Part shown: positions 7,647-16,902 of the stretch, piece by piece | How the letters are laid out: every line of letters begins with the position of its first letter | How positions within the stretch are numbered: the first letter of the stretch is position 1 | Assembly (NCBI RefSeq): GCF_002109385.1 | Contig: NZ_CP020814.1 | Location: 2,255,501-2,319,500, forward strand | Length of the DNA: 64,000 nt | Reading direction: 5' to 3' | Source of the DNA: Halalkalibacter krulwichiae | Lineage (GTDB): Bacteria > Bacillota > Bacilli > Bacillales > Bacillaceae_D | Notes under the pieces: model-generated | Seen by the model: only the letters and a program-made list of their open reading frames with translations | Databases searched by the model: none | Told to the model about the DNA's origin: nothing | Program-made: the position numbers and the translations under genes

Positions 7647-9716
7647 CTACTGAGGAGATAAAGTAGGACCTTTTCTAACTTTTTTTAATTTAAAATAAGT
7701 TTTCATGGCGTCATCCGCGATATTTTGTGCCATACCTTTTCTACCACCTTCTTCGTCTAATTGAGCAAATGGTACGACAACGGCAAATGCAATCTCTGGA
7801 TCATCATACGGTGCATATCCTACAAGCGTCTGTGTATTTCCTTCTACAAAGTGACGGTTTACTCCTTCTCCTACTGGTATTCTAACTTGAGCAGTACCTG
7901 TTTTTCCTGCTGGATTGTAACGAACTTTTGCAAATTTTTTTGCTGCAGTTCCTTTAGTCATTACGGCTCTTAGCCCCTCCTTGACACGCTTAATGTGAGC
8001 GTCGCTCATTTCAATACGGTTTAGTATTTTCGGTTCAAATCTTTTGATTACAATAGTGCGATCATGCTCATTAATTAAAGGCGCTCTAATTTCTCGAACT
8101 AACCGTGGTTCCATTCGATAACCATCATTTGCGATGGTTGCAATGTATTGAGCTAACTGCAGAGGAGTATAAGTATCATATTGGCCAATCATTAAGTCCA
8201 TTAGATTTCCGCCTACTTCACTCCCACCTTTTAAACCAGTTTCTGAGTATGGAAGGTCGATACCTGTCTCAGAGCCTAATCCAAATTGGTTGAAAGAGTT
8301 ACGTACTTCGCTATAGGCTTTGCGTATCGAATTTGTATTCCAACCACAGTGTTCATCTTTCTCTTTGTAATAACAATTCGCTAAACGCATACCTATTTGG
8401 AACATATAAACGTTAGAAGATTGTTCTAACGCTTGAATATCATTAACAACACCGAGTTGATTTGTCCACGACTTTTTGACCGGTGTAGCCGGTAAATAAA
8501 TTGGTTCATCGAGAAATCGATCTCCTGGTTGAATAATATTTGTCTGAAATCCAGTTAATACCGATGCGGCTTTAACGGTTGAACCCATCGCAAAGGCTTT
8601 TGTGACATTACCAATATGATCAGAAACTCCCTCTGTCTTCTCATTCGCAGGATCAAAATATCCAGCCATTGCTAAAATATCACCTGTTTTCGGTTCTATA
8701 AGTACAGCATAAGCCGAGCGATCTGAAATAAAAGATCCTTTTCCAGCCTTGTTCATTTCTTTTGAAATAATGTTTTCTAATTGTTGTTGTAATTCCATAT
8801 CAAGAGTTAATACAAGATCATTTCCTCTTGCACCAAGGATTTCCCTTGTCTTTTTTTGAACAGTGTTTCCCGGAGTTTTTTGAGTTGTTCGTTCAACGAC
8901 AGCTTTTTTCCCTCTTAGAACATCTTCATATTGAGCTTCTAAGAAACTTGTACCAACTAAATCTGATTGTTCATATCCTCTAGATAGAAAATGATCGACT
9001 TTTCCTTTAGGTATAACATTAATGGACCCAAAGAATTCTCGGAATGAATCTCCATAGACGTATGTTCTTCTTGAATCGCGCAATATATCTATCCCCGGTA
9101 ATTGGTCTAGAATCTCACTTATTTGATGAGCCTCTTCCTCAGTAATATTACGCTTAATTCTTTGTGCGTTATTCATATGTGCTCTTTGCATTTGTCGATA
9201 AATTGCAATTATTTTTTTATCAGCTTTTGTTAGATCTTCTACTCGTTGTTGTGGTATACGTTCAAGTTCTAAACGATAGATCAATGTATTTGATTCAAGA
9301 TTCTTACGCTCTTCTTTGTTAATCAAACGATAGCGCTCGTCTTCTTTCATTTGAAGCAATATGTATTCTCTTTTATCTCTATCGGTCACTCGATTTGTAT
9401 CAATATCAATCATTGGTTCAAGTTTTCTTGCGATCGCAATCATCTCTACTGGTTTCTGTGTGCGTGAAGGGTTTGTATAGGTAAGTGAAAGCTCAAGTGT
9501 GTTATCAACAACAAGATGACCGTACCGATCATACATAAGCCCTCTAGGCGCATTTATTCTTGAAATAATGTTTGTTGTTGAAGCAAGTTCACTTTCAAAA
9601 TCTTCGCCTTGAACAATTTGAACGATGCCTAACCGTAAAATCAAGCCAGAAAATAAAAGAAATATAAAGAAGAACATGATGTTGACTCTCATTGCAAAAT
9701 GACTTTTTTTCTTCAC
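7647..9716 (-). CDS. Class B penicillin-binding protein, PBP2 type (PbpA/PbpH-like)
   Basis: A 689-residue transpeptidase that cross-links peptidoglycan outside the membrane. It has one N-terminal membrane anchor (MFFFIFLLFSGLILRLGIV), a dimerisation domain beginning at NAPRGLMYDRYG, and a C-terminal transpeptidase domain. All three catalytic motifs are intact: STVK (Ser about 379), SSN (about 433) and KTGT (about 605). Length and layout fit the elongation PBPs PbpA/PbpH of Bacillus. The start is set at the GTG codon giving VKKKSHF, since AGAGGG lies about 10 bases upstream; an ATG seven codons earlier is also in frame. No shape-determining genes adjoin it. Confidence 0.9.
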   Translation of the reverse strand: MKKKSHFAMRVNIMFFFIFLLFSGLILRLGIVQIVQGEDFESELASTTNIISRINAPRGLMYDRYGHLVVDNTLELSLTYTNPSRTQKPVEMIAIARKLEPMIDIDTNRVTDRDKREYILLQMKEDERYRLINKEERKNLESNTLIYRLELERIPQQRVEDLTKADKKIIAIYRQMQRAHMNNAQRIKRNITEEEAHQISEILDQLPGIDILRDSRRTYVYGDSFREFFGSINVIPKGKVDHFLSRGYEQSDLVGTSFLEAQYEDVLRGKKAVVERTTQKTPGNTVQKKTREILGARGNDLVLTLDMELQQQLENIISKEMNKAGKGSFISDRSAYAVLIEPKTGDILAMAGYFDPANEKTEGVSDHIGNVTKAFAMGSTVKAASVLTGFQTNIIQPGDRFLDEPIYLPATPVKKSWTNQLGVVNDIQALEQSSNVYMFQIGMRLANCYYKEKDEHCGWNTNSIRKAYSEVRNSFNQFGLGSETGIDLPYSETGLKGGSEVGGNLMDLMIGQYDTYTPLQLAQYIATIANDGYRMEPRLVREIRAPLINEHDRTIVIKRFEPKILNRIEMSDAHIKRVKEGLRAVMTKGTAAKKFAKVRYNPAGKTGTAQVRIPVGEGVNRHFVEGNTQTLVGYAPYDDPEIAFAVVVPFAQLDEEGGRKGMAQNIADDAMKTYFKLKKVRKGPTLSPQ

Positions 9717-9813
9717 GTAATGGTTGCCCTCTTTCATTTTATCTTTTATTAGTTAGTCTTTTAAAACCGATGTTAAAAAATGCATATCATTCAATTATTT
9801 TTTTGTGCATAAC

Positions 9814-9839
9814 AAAAAAACACCGTATTAACGGTGTTT
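9814..9839 (-). terminator. Terminator of the ydcF-like gene
   Basis: AAACACCGT pairs with ACGGTGTTT around ATTA; on the minus strand it is followed by a run of seven T. Confidence 0.75.
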
Positions 9840-9847
9840 AATTTCAA

Positions 9848-10420
9848 TCAATCTTTATTTTTTAAGTAATATTTAGTAATAGCTAAATATTCACGTATAT
9901 ATGATTTAGGTAATGACAGAATAGGCGTTTTTGCAGGGAGCCCTATTAATTGTAATCCTTCATCATTCCCTATTTTTATCGCTCGGTATAAATGATAATC
10001 GTTAGATACGACAATCCCTGTCTGAGATTGATTTGGGAGATAAGGTATTGAAAGTTTTATATTCTCTTCTGTCGTTGTTGAGTTGCCCTCTAGCTTAATT
10101 CGATTTGCATTAATTCCTTTTGCTACTAATTCTCTTTTAATTGTCTCCGCTTCAGTAAGATCCTCATCTGGACCTTGCCCTCCAGTAGCAATCACAATAG
10201 TTTGAGGGTTTTCAAGTAAATATATTGCGGCAGCATCAATTCGGAATTGCAGCGAGAGAGAAGGGGTGGTCCCGTCTACTTTAGCACCTAAAATAATTAG
10301 GAAATCGGCTCCTTTTGGAACTTCTTGTTGACTAAATCTTTGAATTTGAATGTGTAACACCAGAAAGTAAAGAAAGAGAGGTACAGTAAATAATAGAAAA
10401 ACTATATACTTTTTACTCAT
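9848..10420 (-). CDS. YdcF/SanA-family protein (DUF218)
   Basis: A 190-residue protein with one N-terminal membrane segment (YIVFLLFTVPLFLYFLVLH) followed by the DUF218 domain. Marks are the first strand DFLIILGAKV, the glycine-rich VIATGGQGPDEDLTEAE, and the late NDYHLYRAI motif. Family members are linked to cell-envelope integrity; the chemistry is not settled. It has its own terminator. A modest ribosome binding site (AAAGG) lies before the ATG. Confidence 0.8.
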   Translation of the reverse strand: MSKKYIVFLLFTVPLFLYFLVLHIQIQRFSQQEVPKGADFLIILGAKVDGTTPSLSLQFRIDAAAIYLLENPQTIVIATGGQGPDEDLTEAETIKRELVAKGINANRIKLEGNSTTTEENIKLSIPYLPNQSQTGIVVSNDYHLYRAIKIGNDEGLQLIGLPAKTPILSLPKSYIREYLAITKYYLKNKD

Positions 10421-10485
10421 AGTGTTCGATGCCTTTCTGAACGCTTTTTATTAAGTAGCAGTGAATCTAAAGGTAGCTTGAGTTT

Positions 10486-12180
10486 TTATAAATCAATTAC
10501 TTCCAATTCACTTTCTAAGAAGGTCATTAGTTCTTTAATCGTTGTTTCTGAAAAATCAAAGCGAATCCCTGCTGCTTCGTAAACTTCAGGTAAAGATTTA
10601 GAGGACCCTAATGCAAGAGCTGACTTATACCTCTCTAATGCTTGCTGAGGGTTCTCACGATATTGCTTGTATATTTGCAGCGCCCCTAATTGAGCAATGA
10701 CATACTCGATATAATAAAAAGGCACTTCAAAAATGTGAAGGACTCTCATCCATGCTGTTTGTTGCCACTTTTCATAATTGGACCAATCAACGTAATTAGA
10801 ATCTAACTGCTTTGCTATTTCTTGATATTGTTTATTACGCTCTTGTGCGGAATGTTTCGGGTTTTCATACATCCAATGTTGAAACTGATCAATCACCATT
10901 CCTTGAGGCAAGAAATCAATAATCCCTCTTAATTGCATTGTCATCGCTCTTTTTAATTCAGTCTTTTTTTCATAAAAAGTATTCCATTGGTCCATTGTAA
11001 GTAACTCCATCGACATGCTTGCTAATTCAGCTGACTCCATTGGAGCTTCACGATAATCACTAATTGGTTGATCTTTCATTAGATCATTATGAATACAATG
11101 ACCCATTTCATGAATAAGAGTGATCATGTCGTCGTGTGTTTTAGATGCATTCATGAAAATAAAGGATAATTTAGATAAAGGAAGAGCAGAACAAAACCCA
11201 CCAGGTGATTTTCCCTTTCTACTATTTAGATCAAGCATCCCTTTCTCATTCATGGATGTTAATAAATGTGAAAAGCGGGGATCTAACTTATTTAAAATAG
11301 TTCTAGTTTTCTCAATAAGCTCATTGCTCGTTTTAAATGGCTTAAGTGTCGATTGTCCAATAGGAACAGCATAACGATCCCAAGGCTTGTAAGTATCTAC
11401 TCCAATTTCTTGTTGGTGTTTTTTTTGTAGTTTTTCTTTTAATGGCTTGACATATTTTCTAATAGACTCCGCTAATTGTTTACAATCCTCTGCTGTATAA
11501 TCAAAACGCTCATACTTCTTAAACATGTAATCCCGATAATTCGAGAGGTTTCTATTCATAGCTTTTTGATGGCGCAGTTTAACTAATTGATCCATAATGA
11601 CCTGAAGATCTTTTTCTTTTAAGAGAATTGCCTCAGCAGCTAATGTAACGGCCTTTTCCCTTTTGTTTCGATTGGCATCTTCATAATAAGGAGTAAGCTG
11701 ACTTAATGTTAATTCTTCTCCTTCAAAAATGACCGTAATGGATCCTGTAATTTCAAAATATTGTGTAACAAGAGCATCTTCTTTAACTTCTAAATCAACA
11801 TTCTCTAAGCTGAATATGTTTTTTGCATTCTTTTTTCGTTTAATAAATTGCTCATATATGTCAGAATTCAATTGATTAACGAGAGGGCTATCGAGTAGCT
11901 TATTAGTTAAAAGGAAGTCATATTTTTTATACATTGGTTCAATTACATTTTGATCATGCTCAAATCTTTCTTTTGCTTTCCTTGAATCACTTTGACATTG
12001 AAAGTCGATATAGTGACCAGATAACGCTTCTTCTAACGCTTCATCTAAATCAGATTGCTGCTTTAACCAACTTTTTAACTGGTCAAGTGTTTGGATCGGT
12101 TGATCAAGTAATTGCTTAAATGCATCTTCAATTTCCTTCGGTTGATTGAAGTCAAATTTTTCTATGTAAAAATGAGTCAT
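10486..12180 (-). CDS. M3-family oligoendopeptidase (PepF-like)
   Basis: A 564-residue cytoplasmic zinc metallopeptidase that should cut short peptides. The zinc-binding HExxH motif is visible as HEMGH, with the downstream glutamate in APMESAELASMS, as in thimet/PepF enzymes. The start is ATG 12180 (MTHFYIEKFDFNQ), with AGGAGG seven to eight bases upstream; a longer frame runs on into gnd but has no ribosome binding site and would overlap that gene. It follows gnd on the same strand, separated by the terminator at 12221-12258. Confidence 0.9.
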   Translation of the reverse strand: MTHFYIEKFDFNQPKEIEDAFKQLLDQPIQTLDQLKSWLKQQSDLDEALEEALSGHYIDFQCQSDSRKAKERFEHDQNVIEPMYKKYDFLLTNKLLDSPLVNQLNSDIYEQFIKRKKNAKNIFSLENVDLEVKEDALVTQYFEITGSITVIFEGEELTLSQLTPYYEDANRNKREKAVTLAAEAILLKEKDLQVIMDQLVKLRHQKAMNRNLSNYRDYMFKKYERFDYTAEDCKQLAESIRKYVKPLKEKLQKKHQQEIGVDTYKPWDRYAVPIGQSTLKPFKTSNELIEKTRTILNKLDPRFSHLLTSMNEKGMLDLNSRKGKSPGGFCSALPLSKLSFIFMNASKTHDDMITLIHEMGHCIHNDLMKDQPISDYREAPMESAELASMSMELLTMDQWNTFYEKKTELKRAMTMQLRGIIDFLPQGMVIDQFQHWMYENPKHSAQERNKQYQEIAKQLDSNYVDWSNYEKWQQTAWMRVLHIFEVPFYYIEYVIAQLGALQIYKQYRENPQQALERYKSALALGSSKSLPEVYEAAGIRFDFSETTIKELMTFLESELEVIDL

Positions 12181-12220
12181 TCTATTACCTCCTAGGTCAA
12201 AATATCTTACCATTTTCAAA

Positions 12221-12258
12221 AAAGAAAAGATGAATTCAACTAATGTCAAATTCATCTT
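12221..12258 (-). terminator. gnd terminator
   Basis: AAGATGAATT pairs with AATTCATCTT; the minus strand continues TTCTTTTTTG. It lies just after the gnd stop. Confidence 0.75.
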
Positions 12259-12265
12259 ATCATGA

Positions 12266-13681
12266 TTACTTTTCCATCCAATTTGTATGGAAGATTCCTT
12301 CTTTGTCAACACGTTGATACGTGTGTGCACCGAAGTAATCTCGTTGCGCCTGTAAAAGGTTGGCTGGAAGAGTAGCTGTGCGATAGCTATCATAGTAGGC
12401 AAGAGCGCTAGCTAAACCAGGAACTGGAATACCTAATTTAACAGCTGTCGCAACAACGTCACGTGCTGCTTCTTGGTAGCTCTCAACAATTTCTTGGAAG
12501 TATGGATCTAATAACAAGTTCGTTAAGTTAGCATCACGATCATATGCTTCTTTAATATTTTGAAGGAAACGTGCACGAATAATGCAGCCGCCTCTAAAGA
12601 TCATTGAGATTGCACCTAAATCTAAGTTCCAATTATACTCTTCTGAAGCAACTTTCATTTGAGCAAATCCTTGAGCATAAGAACAAATCTTACTTAAGTA
12701 AAGTGCTTTACGGATTTTCTCCACAAATTCTTGTTTGTCTCCTTCAAAAACCGTATTCGGTCCGCGTAAAATCCCGCTAGCTTTCACACGCTCATCCTTC
12801 ATGGCAGAAATAAATCGTGAGAAAACGGATTCCGTAATAATTGAAAGAGGAACTCCTAAGTCAAGTGCACTTTGACTTGTCCATTTGCCTGTCCCTTTTT
12901 GCCCAGCAGTATCTAATATCACGTCTACTAAAGGTTTCCCTGTTTCATCGTCTTTCTTTGTAAAGATATCTGTTGTAATTTCAATTAAATAACTATCGAG
13001 CTCTCCTTGATTCCATTCCTTAAATGTTTCATGTAGTTCATCAGCACTTAAACCGAGAACATCTTTTAACAAATGATAAGATTCACAAATTAATTGCATA
13101 TCACCATATTCAATTCCATTATGAACCATCTTTACATAGTGACCTGCGCCGTCAGGTCCAATGTAAGTGCAGCATGCATCGTCGCCAACTTTAGCTGAGA
13201 TCGCTTTTAAAATTGGTTCAACTAAGTCATATGCTTCTTTTTGACCTCCTGGCATAATAGAAGGGCCTTTTAATGCTCCTTCTTCTCCACCGGATACACC
13301 CGTTCCGATGAAGTGAATTCCAGATTCAGCAAGATCTTTATTTCTACGACGTGTATCTTCAAAGAAAGTGTTTCCACCATCAATTAAGATGTCGCCTTTT
13401 TCTAAATGTGGTAGTAAAGACTCAATGGTTGCATCAGTTGCTTGACCCGCTTTAACCATTAATAAAATTTTTCTTGGTGTCTCAAGAGAAGAAACAAATT
13501 CTTCTACACTGTATGTACCTACAACGTTTTTCCCTTTTGATTCTTGTAGCATTTCTTCTGTTTTTTGAGCTGAACGGTTATAAACAGAAACACTGTATCC
13601 TCTACTTTCAATATTTAAAGCAAGGTTACGCCCCATTACAGCTAGTCCTACGACTCCGATTTGTTGTTTTTCCACTTTCAT
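12266..13681 (-). CDS. gndA: 6-phosphogluconate dehydrogenase, decarboxylating
   Basis: A 471-residue enzyme that oxidises 6-phosphogluconate to ribulose 5-phosphate and CO2, the last oxidative step of the pentose phosphate pathway. The N-terminal dinucleotide fold starts [16 protein letters not shown]. The substrate-binding signature is seen in GVSGGEEGA and the catalytic lysine in [16 protein letters not shown]. The all-helical C-terminus ends with [13 protein letters not shown] and HTNW. Arg in the NRSAQKTEE region fits NADP use. AGGAGTGG precedes the ATG. Full length with no anomaly. Confidence 0.96.
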   Translation of the reverse strand: MKVEKQQIGVVGLAVMGRNLALNIESRGYSVSVYNRSAQKTEEMLQESKGKNVVGTYSVEEFVSSLETPRKILLMVKAGQATDATIESLLPHLEKGDILIDGGNTFFEDTRRRNKDLAESGIHFIGTGVSGGEEGALKGPSIMPGGQKEAYDLVEPILKAISAKVGDDACCTYIGPDGAGHYVKMVHNGIEYGDMQLICESYHLLKDVLGLSADELHETFKEWNQGELDSYLIEITTDIFTKKDDETGKPLVDVILDTAGQKGTGKWTSQSALDLGVPLSIITESVFSRFISAMKDERVKASGILRGPNTVFEGDKQEFVEKIRKALYLSKICSYAQGFAQMKVASEEYNWNLDLGAISMIFRGGCIIRARFLQNIKEAYDRDANLTNLLLDPYFQEIVESYQEAARDVVATAVKLGIPVPGLASALAYYDSYRTATLPANLLQAQRDYFGAHTYQRVDKEGIFHTNWMEK

Positions 13682-13995
13682 ACCACTCCTAATCCTAGCT
13701 TCACTTTCTTTATATAGTGCTCGACCTCCATAACTAGTATGTATAAATCGTCATACTTAAATAAAATGGAGTACGGCACTTCTTACTTATATTACTATCA
13801 ACTTCTATAGCTGGCAAATAACAATGCAAAAATAATCACAATATTTTTTATACAAAAATGAGAGGATAACTAAAAGAATCTTATTCAACCTTCATTACTA
13901 CTTTATAAAAATTACAAAAACACTAAATGAAAGCAGTTAATAAATAGGGCTTGCTTGCATATGATGAATCAAACAGAAAAATGGAAGGTGATCAT
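13682..13995. other. Divergent intergenic region between gndA and ykuK-like gene
   Basis: About 310 AT-rich bases that must hold the promoters of both flanking genes. I found no convincing -35/-10 pair, operator, hairpin or small gene. Confidence 0.5.
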
Positions 13996-14571
13996 TTGAA
14001 GCGGCCTCGTATGATTCGATATAACTTTCAAAATCTTCAAGAAAAGGATATGTCCTTTGAACAAGTATTTAACAGGATTATAAAATTCATGAAAAGGAAA
14101 CCGGTTGGGAACTATCGATTAATGGTAGGGACAGATTCACAAGTTCACGCCACGATGACCGTATTTATTACAGGTATTGTTATTCAACATACAGGAAAAG
14201 GAGCATGGGCTTGTATTAGAAAAGTGGTTGTTCCAAGAAAGATGGTTCATCTCCATGAACGAATATCACTTGAAACGACATTAACAGAAGAAATCGTTTC
14301 GATGTTTACAGAAGAAAAGAAAAGTAAGATGATAGAGATTGTTCTTCCCTATCTTTATCAAGGGGCCACGTTCTCAATAGAAGGACATATTGATATAGGG
14401 TCAGGACAGAGAAACAAGACCAGAGATTTTGTTCAAGAAATGGTTGCGCGTCTAGAGATGATTGGCGTTGAACCCAAAATAAAACCAGATGCTTTTGTAG
14501 CATCAAGCTATGCAAATCGCTATACGAAAAAAGCTAGTAAGGTCCCGTCAACTGAGTTAAAAATCAAGTAA
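13996..14571 (+). CDS. RNase H-like YkuK-family protein (DUF458)
   Basis: A 191-residue protein of the DUF458/YkuK family, which has a predicted RNase H-like fold of unknown biological role. Family marks are LQEKDMSFEQVF near the N-terminus and VGTDSQVH, whose Asp would be the first acidic active-site position. GKGAWACIRK and the C-terminal VKPDAFVASSYANRYT-like end (KPDAFVASSYANR) also fit. The TTG at 13996 is chosen because GGAAGGTGA lies six bases upstream; the in-frame ATG 15 bases earlier would fall inside that site. Confidence 0.8.
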   Translation: MKRPRMIRYNFQNLQEKDMSFEQVFNRIIKFMKRKPVGNYRLMVGTDSQVHATMTVFITGIVIQHTGKGAWACIRKVVVPRKMVHLHERISLETTLTEEIVSMFTEEKKSKMIEIVLPYLYQGATFSIEGHIDIGSGQRNKTRDFVQEMVARLEMIGVEPKIKPDAFVASSYANRYTKKASKVPSTELKIK

Positions 14572-14604
14572 ACTTCTAATTTCCCAATAAAGATAAAATT
14601 AGGT

Positions 14605-14709
14605 TCTACTTGGGTAAATAAAATAGTTTGTTTGATTTTTAGACTTAGCTATTTTAAGAAGCTTTCCAAATCAACAGAGAAGTAGATTGGGTTGCAAAAC
14701 CCAAGTAGA
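14605..14709. repeat. 11-bp inverted repeat spanning about 80 bases
   Basis: TCTACTTGGGT (14605-14615) is the exact reverse complement of ACCCAAGTAGA (14699-14709). A smaller GGGTTGCAAAACCC hairpin overlaps the right arm. It lies between the ends of two convergent genes and could fold as a 3' structure for either. Confidence 0.5.
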
Positions 14710-14718
14710 GCCAATCAT

Positions 14719-14832
14719 TTACCTAGTATGTATCGAACGTTCTATAATCCATATGATCAATTCCTGCTCTTCAGACGTCAACTTTCTTTTTAGTTTCCTT
14801 TCACAATCATGGATGAGTTCATCTACTGTCAT
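14719..14832 (-). CDS. Hypothetical protein (37 aa)
   Basis: A 37-residue open frame starting MTVDELIHDCERKLKRKL and ending IIWIIERSIHTR. It has a good ribosome binding site (GGAGAGGG, five bases before ATG) and looks like two amphipathic helices. It lies between the small membrane protein gene and the ykuK-like gene. Bacillus has several helix-pair peptides of this size that regulate sporulation kinases or AbrB, but I cannot match it to Sda or AbbA. Confidence 0.6.
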   Translation of the reverse strand: MTVDELIHDCERKLKRKLTSEEQELIIWIIERSIHTR

Positions 14833-14847
14833 ATTTCCCTCTCCTAA

Positions 14848-15078
14848 CTATCCTTCTAGTTTTTGTATATTTAATTCCTCACCTTTGGCATTTTCACGCT
14901 GAGATTTTCTTCCTTTTATCCAATGGAGACCCCAAAATACGAGAACGAGGCTAGTTATAATTGCCCCTGAGTACCATGAGTAACTGATAATCCATTGAAA
15001 AATGAGATCTGTACGTGGAATGATCCACAAAATACTTAAGAATAATGAAAAATAAAATATCTTCAATAAATCTGACAA
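14848..15078 (-). CDS. Small membrane protein (76 aa)
   Basis: Not recognised. Two predicted transmembrane segments (IFYFSLFLSILWII and AIITSLVLVFWGL) followed by a basic then acidic tail (KGRKSQRENAKGEE). TTG 15078 is the likely start because GAGAGGAG sits eight bases upstream; an in-frame GTG lies inside that site. It is probably co-transcribed with the 37-residue gene just downstream. Confidence 0.6.
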   Translation of the reverse strand: MSDLLKIFYFSLFLSILWIIPRTDLIFQWIISYSWYSGAIITSLVLVFWGLHWIKGRKSQRENAKGEELNIQKLEG

Positions 15079-15195
15079 ATTATCTACTCCTCTCACACAA
15101 GATTGTCCTTATCTTTTATATATGTAAAAATTTAAGAAACATGTCATTCCTTTTGTTAATGCTGATATGATGTTGTTAAGAGAAGTATTTTCAAC

Positions 15196-15240
15196 AAAAA
15201 GGCTGACTTAAAAGTATAAAACTTTTAAGTCAGCCTTTTT
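15196..15240. terminator. Strong bidirectional terminator between allB and small-protein unit
   Basis: AAAAAGGCTGACTTAAAAGT pairs perfectly over 20 bases with its complement around ATAAA, giving a U-tract on both strands. Confidence 0.85.
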
Positions 15241-15300
15241 GTAAAAATGGAGTTTTCTTTCATACGACTCTACTTTCATATTTTATTTATAAGTATCTTT

Positions 15301-16647
15301 CTATTTAGAGACCCTTAAATCTACGTGCTGAATTTTATCGTTAGCAAATATGCACTTACCGTTTGTAAACGTATATTTAACCTTTCCAATAAACTGTTCC
15401 CCAACATATGGACTAATTTTGTGACGATAATAAAGTTCTTTAGCTTGTAGTGTATAAGGTTTTTCTATATCAACAATTACAAAATCGGCATCTGCTCCGA
15501 CACGAATGGTCCCTTTATTTGCTAGTAACCCAAATCTTTTCGCAGGATTATATGCGGTAACCTGAGCAATTGTTGTTAAAGGAATTCCTCGCTTATGATA
15601 CCCTTCTGTCAATAGTACAGATAACATACTTTGACACCCTGCAATTCCACCCCAAACGTCAAAAATATTATTACTTTGGAATTTTAAGTCCGGGGGAGAT
15701 GGGGAATGGTCGGAACTAATAATATCAATATCACCTCTTTGAATGAAATGCCATAGTAACTCAACTTCCTCTTTCTCTCTTAATGGTGGTGCACACTTTG
15801 CCAAAGCGCCAATTTCTTCAAATTCAGTTAATGAAAAATATAGATAATGTGGGCAAGTCTCAACGGTAACATCAATTCCAGCTTCTTTTGCTCTAATTAT
15901 TCGTTCTACAATTTTTGAGCTACTAACGTGACAAATATGAATTTTGCAACCTGTTAACTCTGAATAACGTAAGATCCGTTCAACGGCTTCCAATTCCGAT
16001 ACAATGGGTCTTGTTTGACAATAATCACGTACGGAAAATTTTTTCTCATTAACTGCGATTTCTGTTAAATAATTAATCATTTCATTTGATTCCGCATGTA
16101 TTGCTAAAATAGAATTTACTTTCGCGATAATACTCATTCCTTTTAGCAATGTCTCATTATCTGCATATTGAAAATCATCGGTACCACTTTCTGACATAAA
16201 TGCTTTGAATCCGATGGCCCCTTCTAAATGTAATTGCTCTAAATGATTTAGATTGTCAGGGACAAGTCCAGCCCATAACCTGTAATCTACGATGGCTTTT
16301 TCAATTGCTAATTGTTCTTTTCTTTGAAACCGCTCTTTTGTTGTAGTTGCCGGATTACTATTTAAGGGCATATCAAAAAAAGTAGTGACACCGCCCGCAG
16401 CTAAACTCTTACTTCCTGTTTCGAATCCTTCCCATAATTCTCTTCCTGGTTCGTTAAAATGACAGTGAATATCAATTAAGCCTGGAAAAATATGTGCCCC
16501 TTTTGCGTTAATCGTTTGTACATTACCACCTTTTAATTTACCTGCTTCTGTAATGGTTGTGATTTTCCCATTTAAGAGGCCAAGATCTGCTTGAAATACT
16601 TCATTCTCTGTTACAATATTGCCAAACTGGATAATCGTATCATGCAT
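15301..16647 (-). CDS. allB: Allantoinase
   Basis: A 448-residue amidohydrolase that opens the allantoin ring to allantoate. Metal ligands are in [10 protein letters not shown], with the allantoinase pattern [19 protein letters not shown] and [11 protein letters not shown] right after it. The likely carboxylated lysine is in [13 protein letters not shown], further histidines in AIHAESNE and IHICHVSS, and the aspartate in [13 protein letters not shown]. It resembles PucH of Bacillus subtilis throughout. AAGGAGG precedes the ATG. No other purine-degradation gene lies nearby. The hairpin at 16850-16890 separates it from the kam/yod operon, so it is probably its own unit. Confidence 0.92.
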   Translation of the reverse strand: MHDTIIQFGNIVTENEVFQADLGLLNGKITTITEAGKLKGGNVQTINAKGAHIFPGLIDIHCHFNEPGRELWEGFETGSKSLAAGGVTTFFDMPLNSNPATTTKERFQRKEQLAIEKAIVDYRLWAGLVPDNLNHLEQLHLEGAIGFKAFMSESGTDDFQYADNETLLKGMSIIAKVNSILAIHAESNEMINYLTEIAVNEKKFSVRDYCQTRPIVSELEAVERILRYSELTGCKIHICHVSSSKIVERIIRAKEAGIDVTVETCPHYLYFSLTEFEEIGALAKCAPPLREKEEVELLWHFIQRGDIDIISSDHSPSPPDLKFQSNNIFDVWGGIAGCQSMLSVLLTEGYHKRGIPLTTIAQVTAYNPAKRFGLLANKGTIRVGADADFVIVDIEKPYTLQAKELYYRHKISPYVGEQFIGKVKYTFTNGKCIFANDKIQHVDLRVSK

Positions 16648-16849
16648 TTTGTGGGACCTCCTTCAAAGGTTTGCATTTCTTTAAACGACCTATCACTATG
16701 TACAATCATTAAAAAATAGATCAAATTATAGAATTTTGAAAAAGGAGCATATACGTAAAGAACACCTTTTATTTAGTTATAACATTGGTTGTTTTTCTTT
16801 TATTTGATTACGTAAGATTAACTTACAGGAATTTTGATCTCAAACGTTC

Positions 16850-16890
16850 AAAAAACCATGTATTAGGTGATGTGAATCACGAATACATGG
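16850..16890 (-). terminator. Terminator of the kam/yod operon
   Basis: CCATGTATT pairs with AATACATGG, with further GTGAT/ATCAC pairing inside. On the minus strand TTTTTTG follows. It lies 13 bases after the yodQ stop. Confidence 0.8.
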
Positions 16891-16902
16891 CTTTGTATAC
16901 TT

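Noticed and set aside
12181..12402. N-terminal extension of the M3 peptidase into gndA
   Set aside because: Would overlap gndA and its terminator; a perfect AGGAGG marks the internal ATG at 12180.
14730..14750. LexA-like CGAACGTTC palindrome
   Set aside because: Lacks the four-base centre of the SOS box and lies inside the 37-residue gene.
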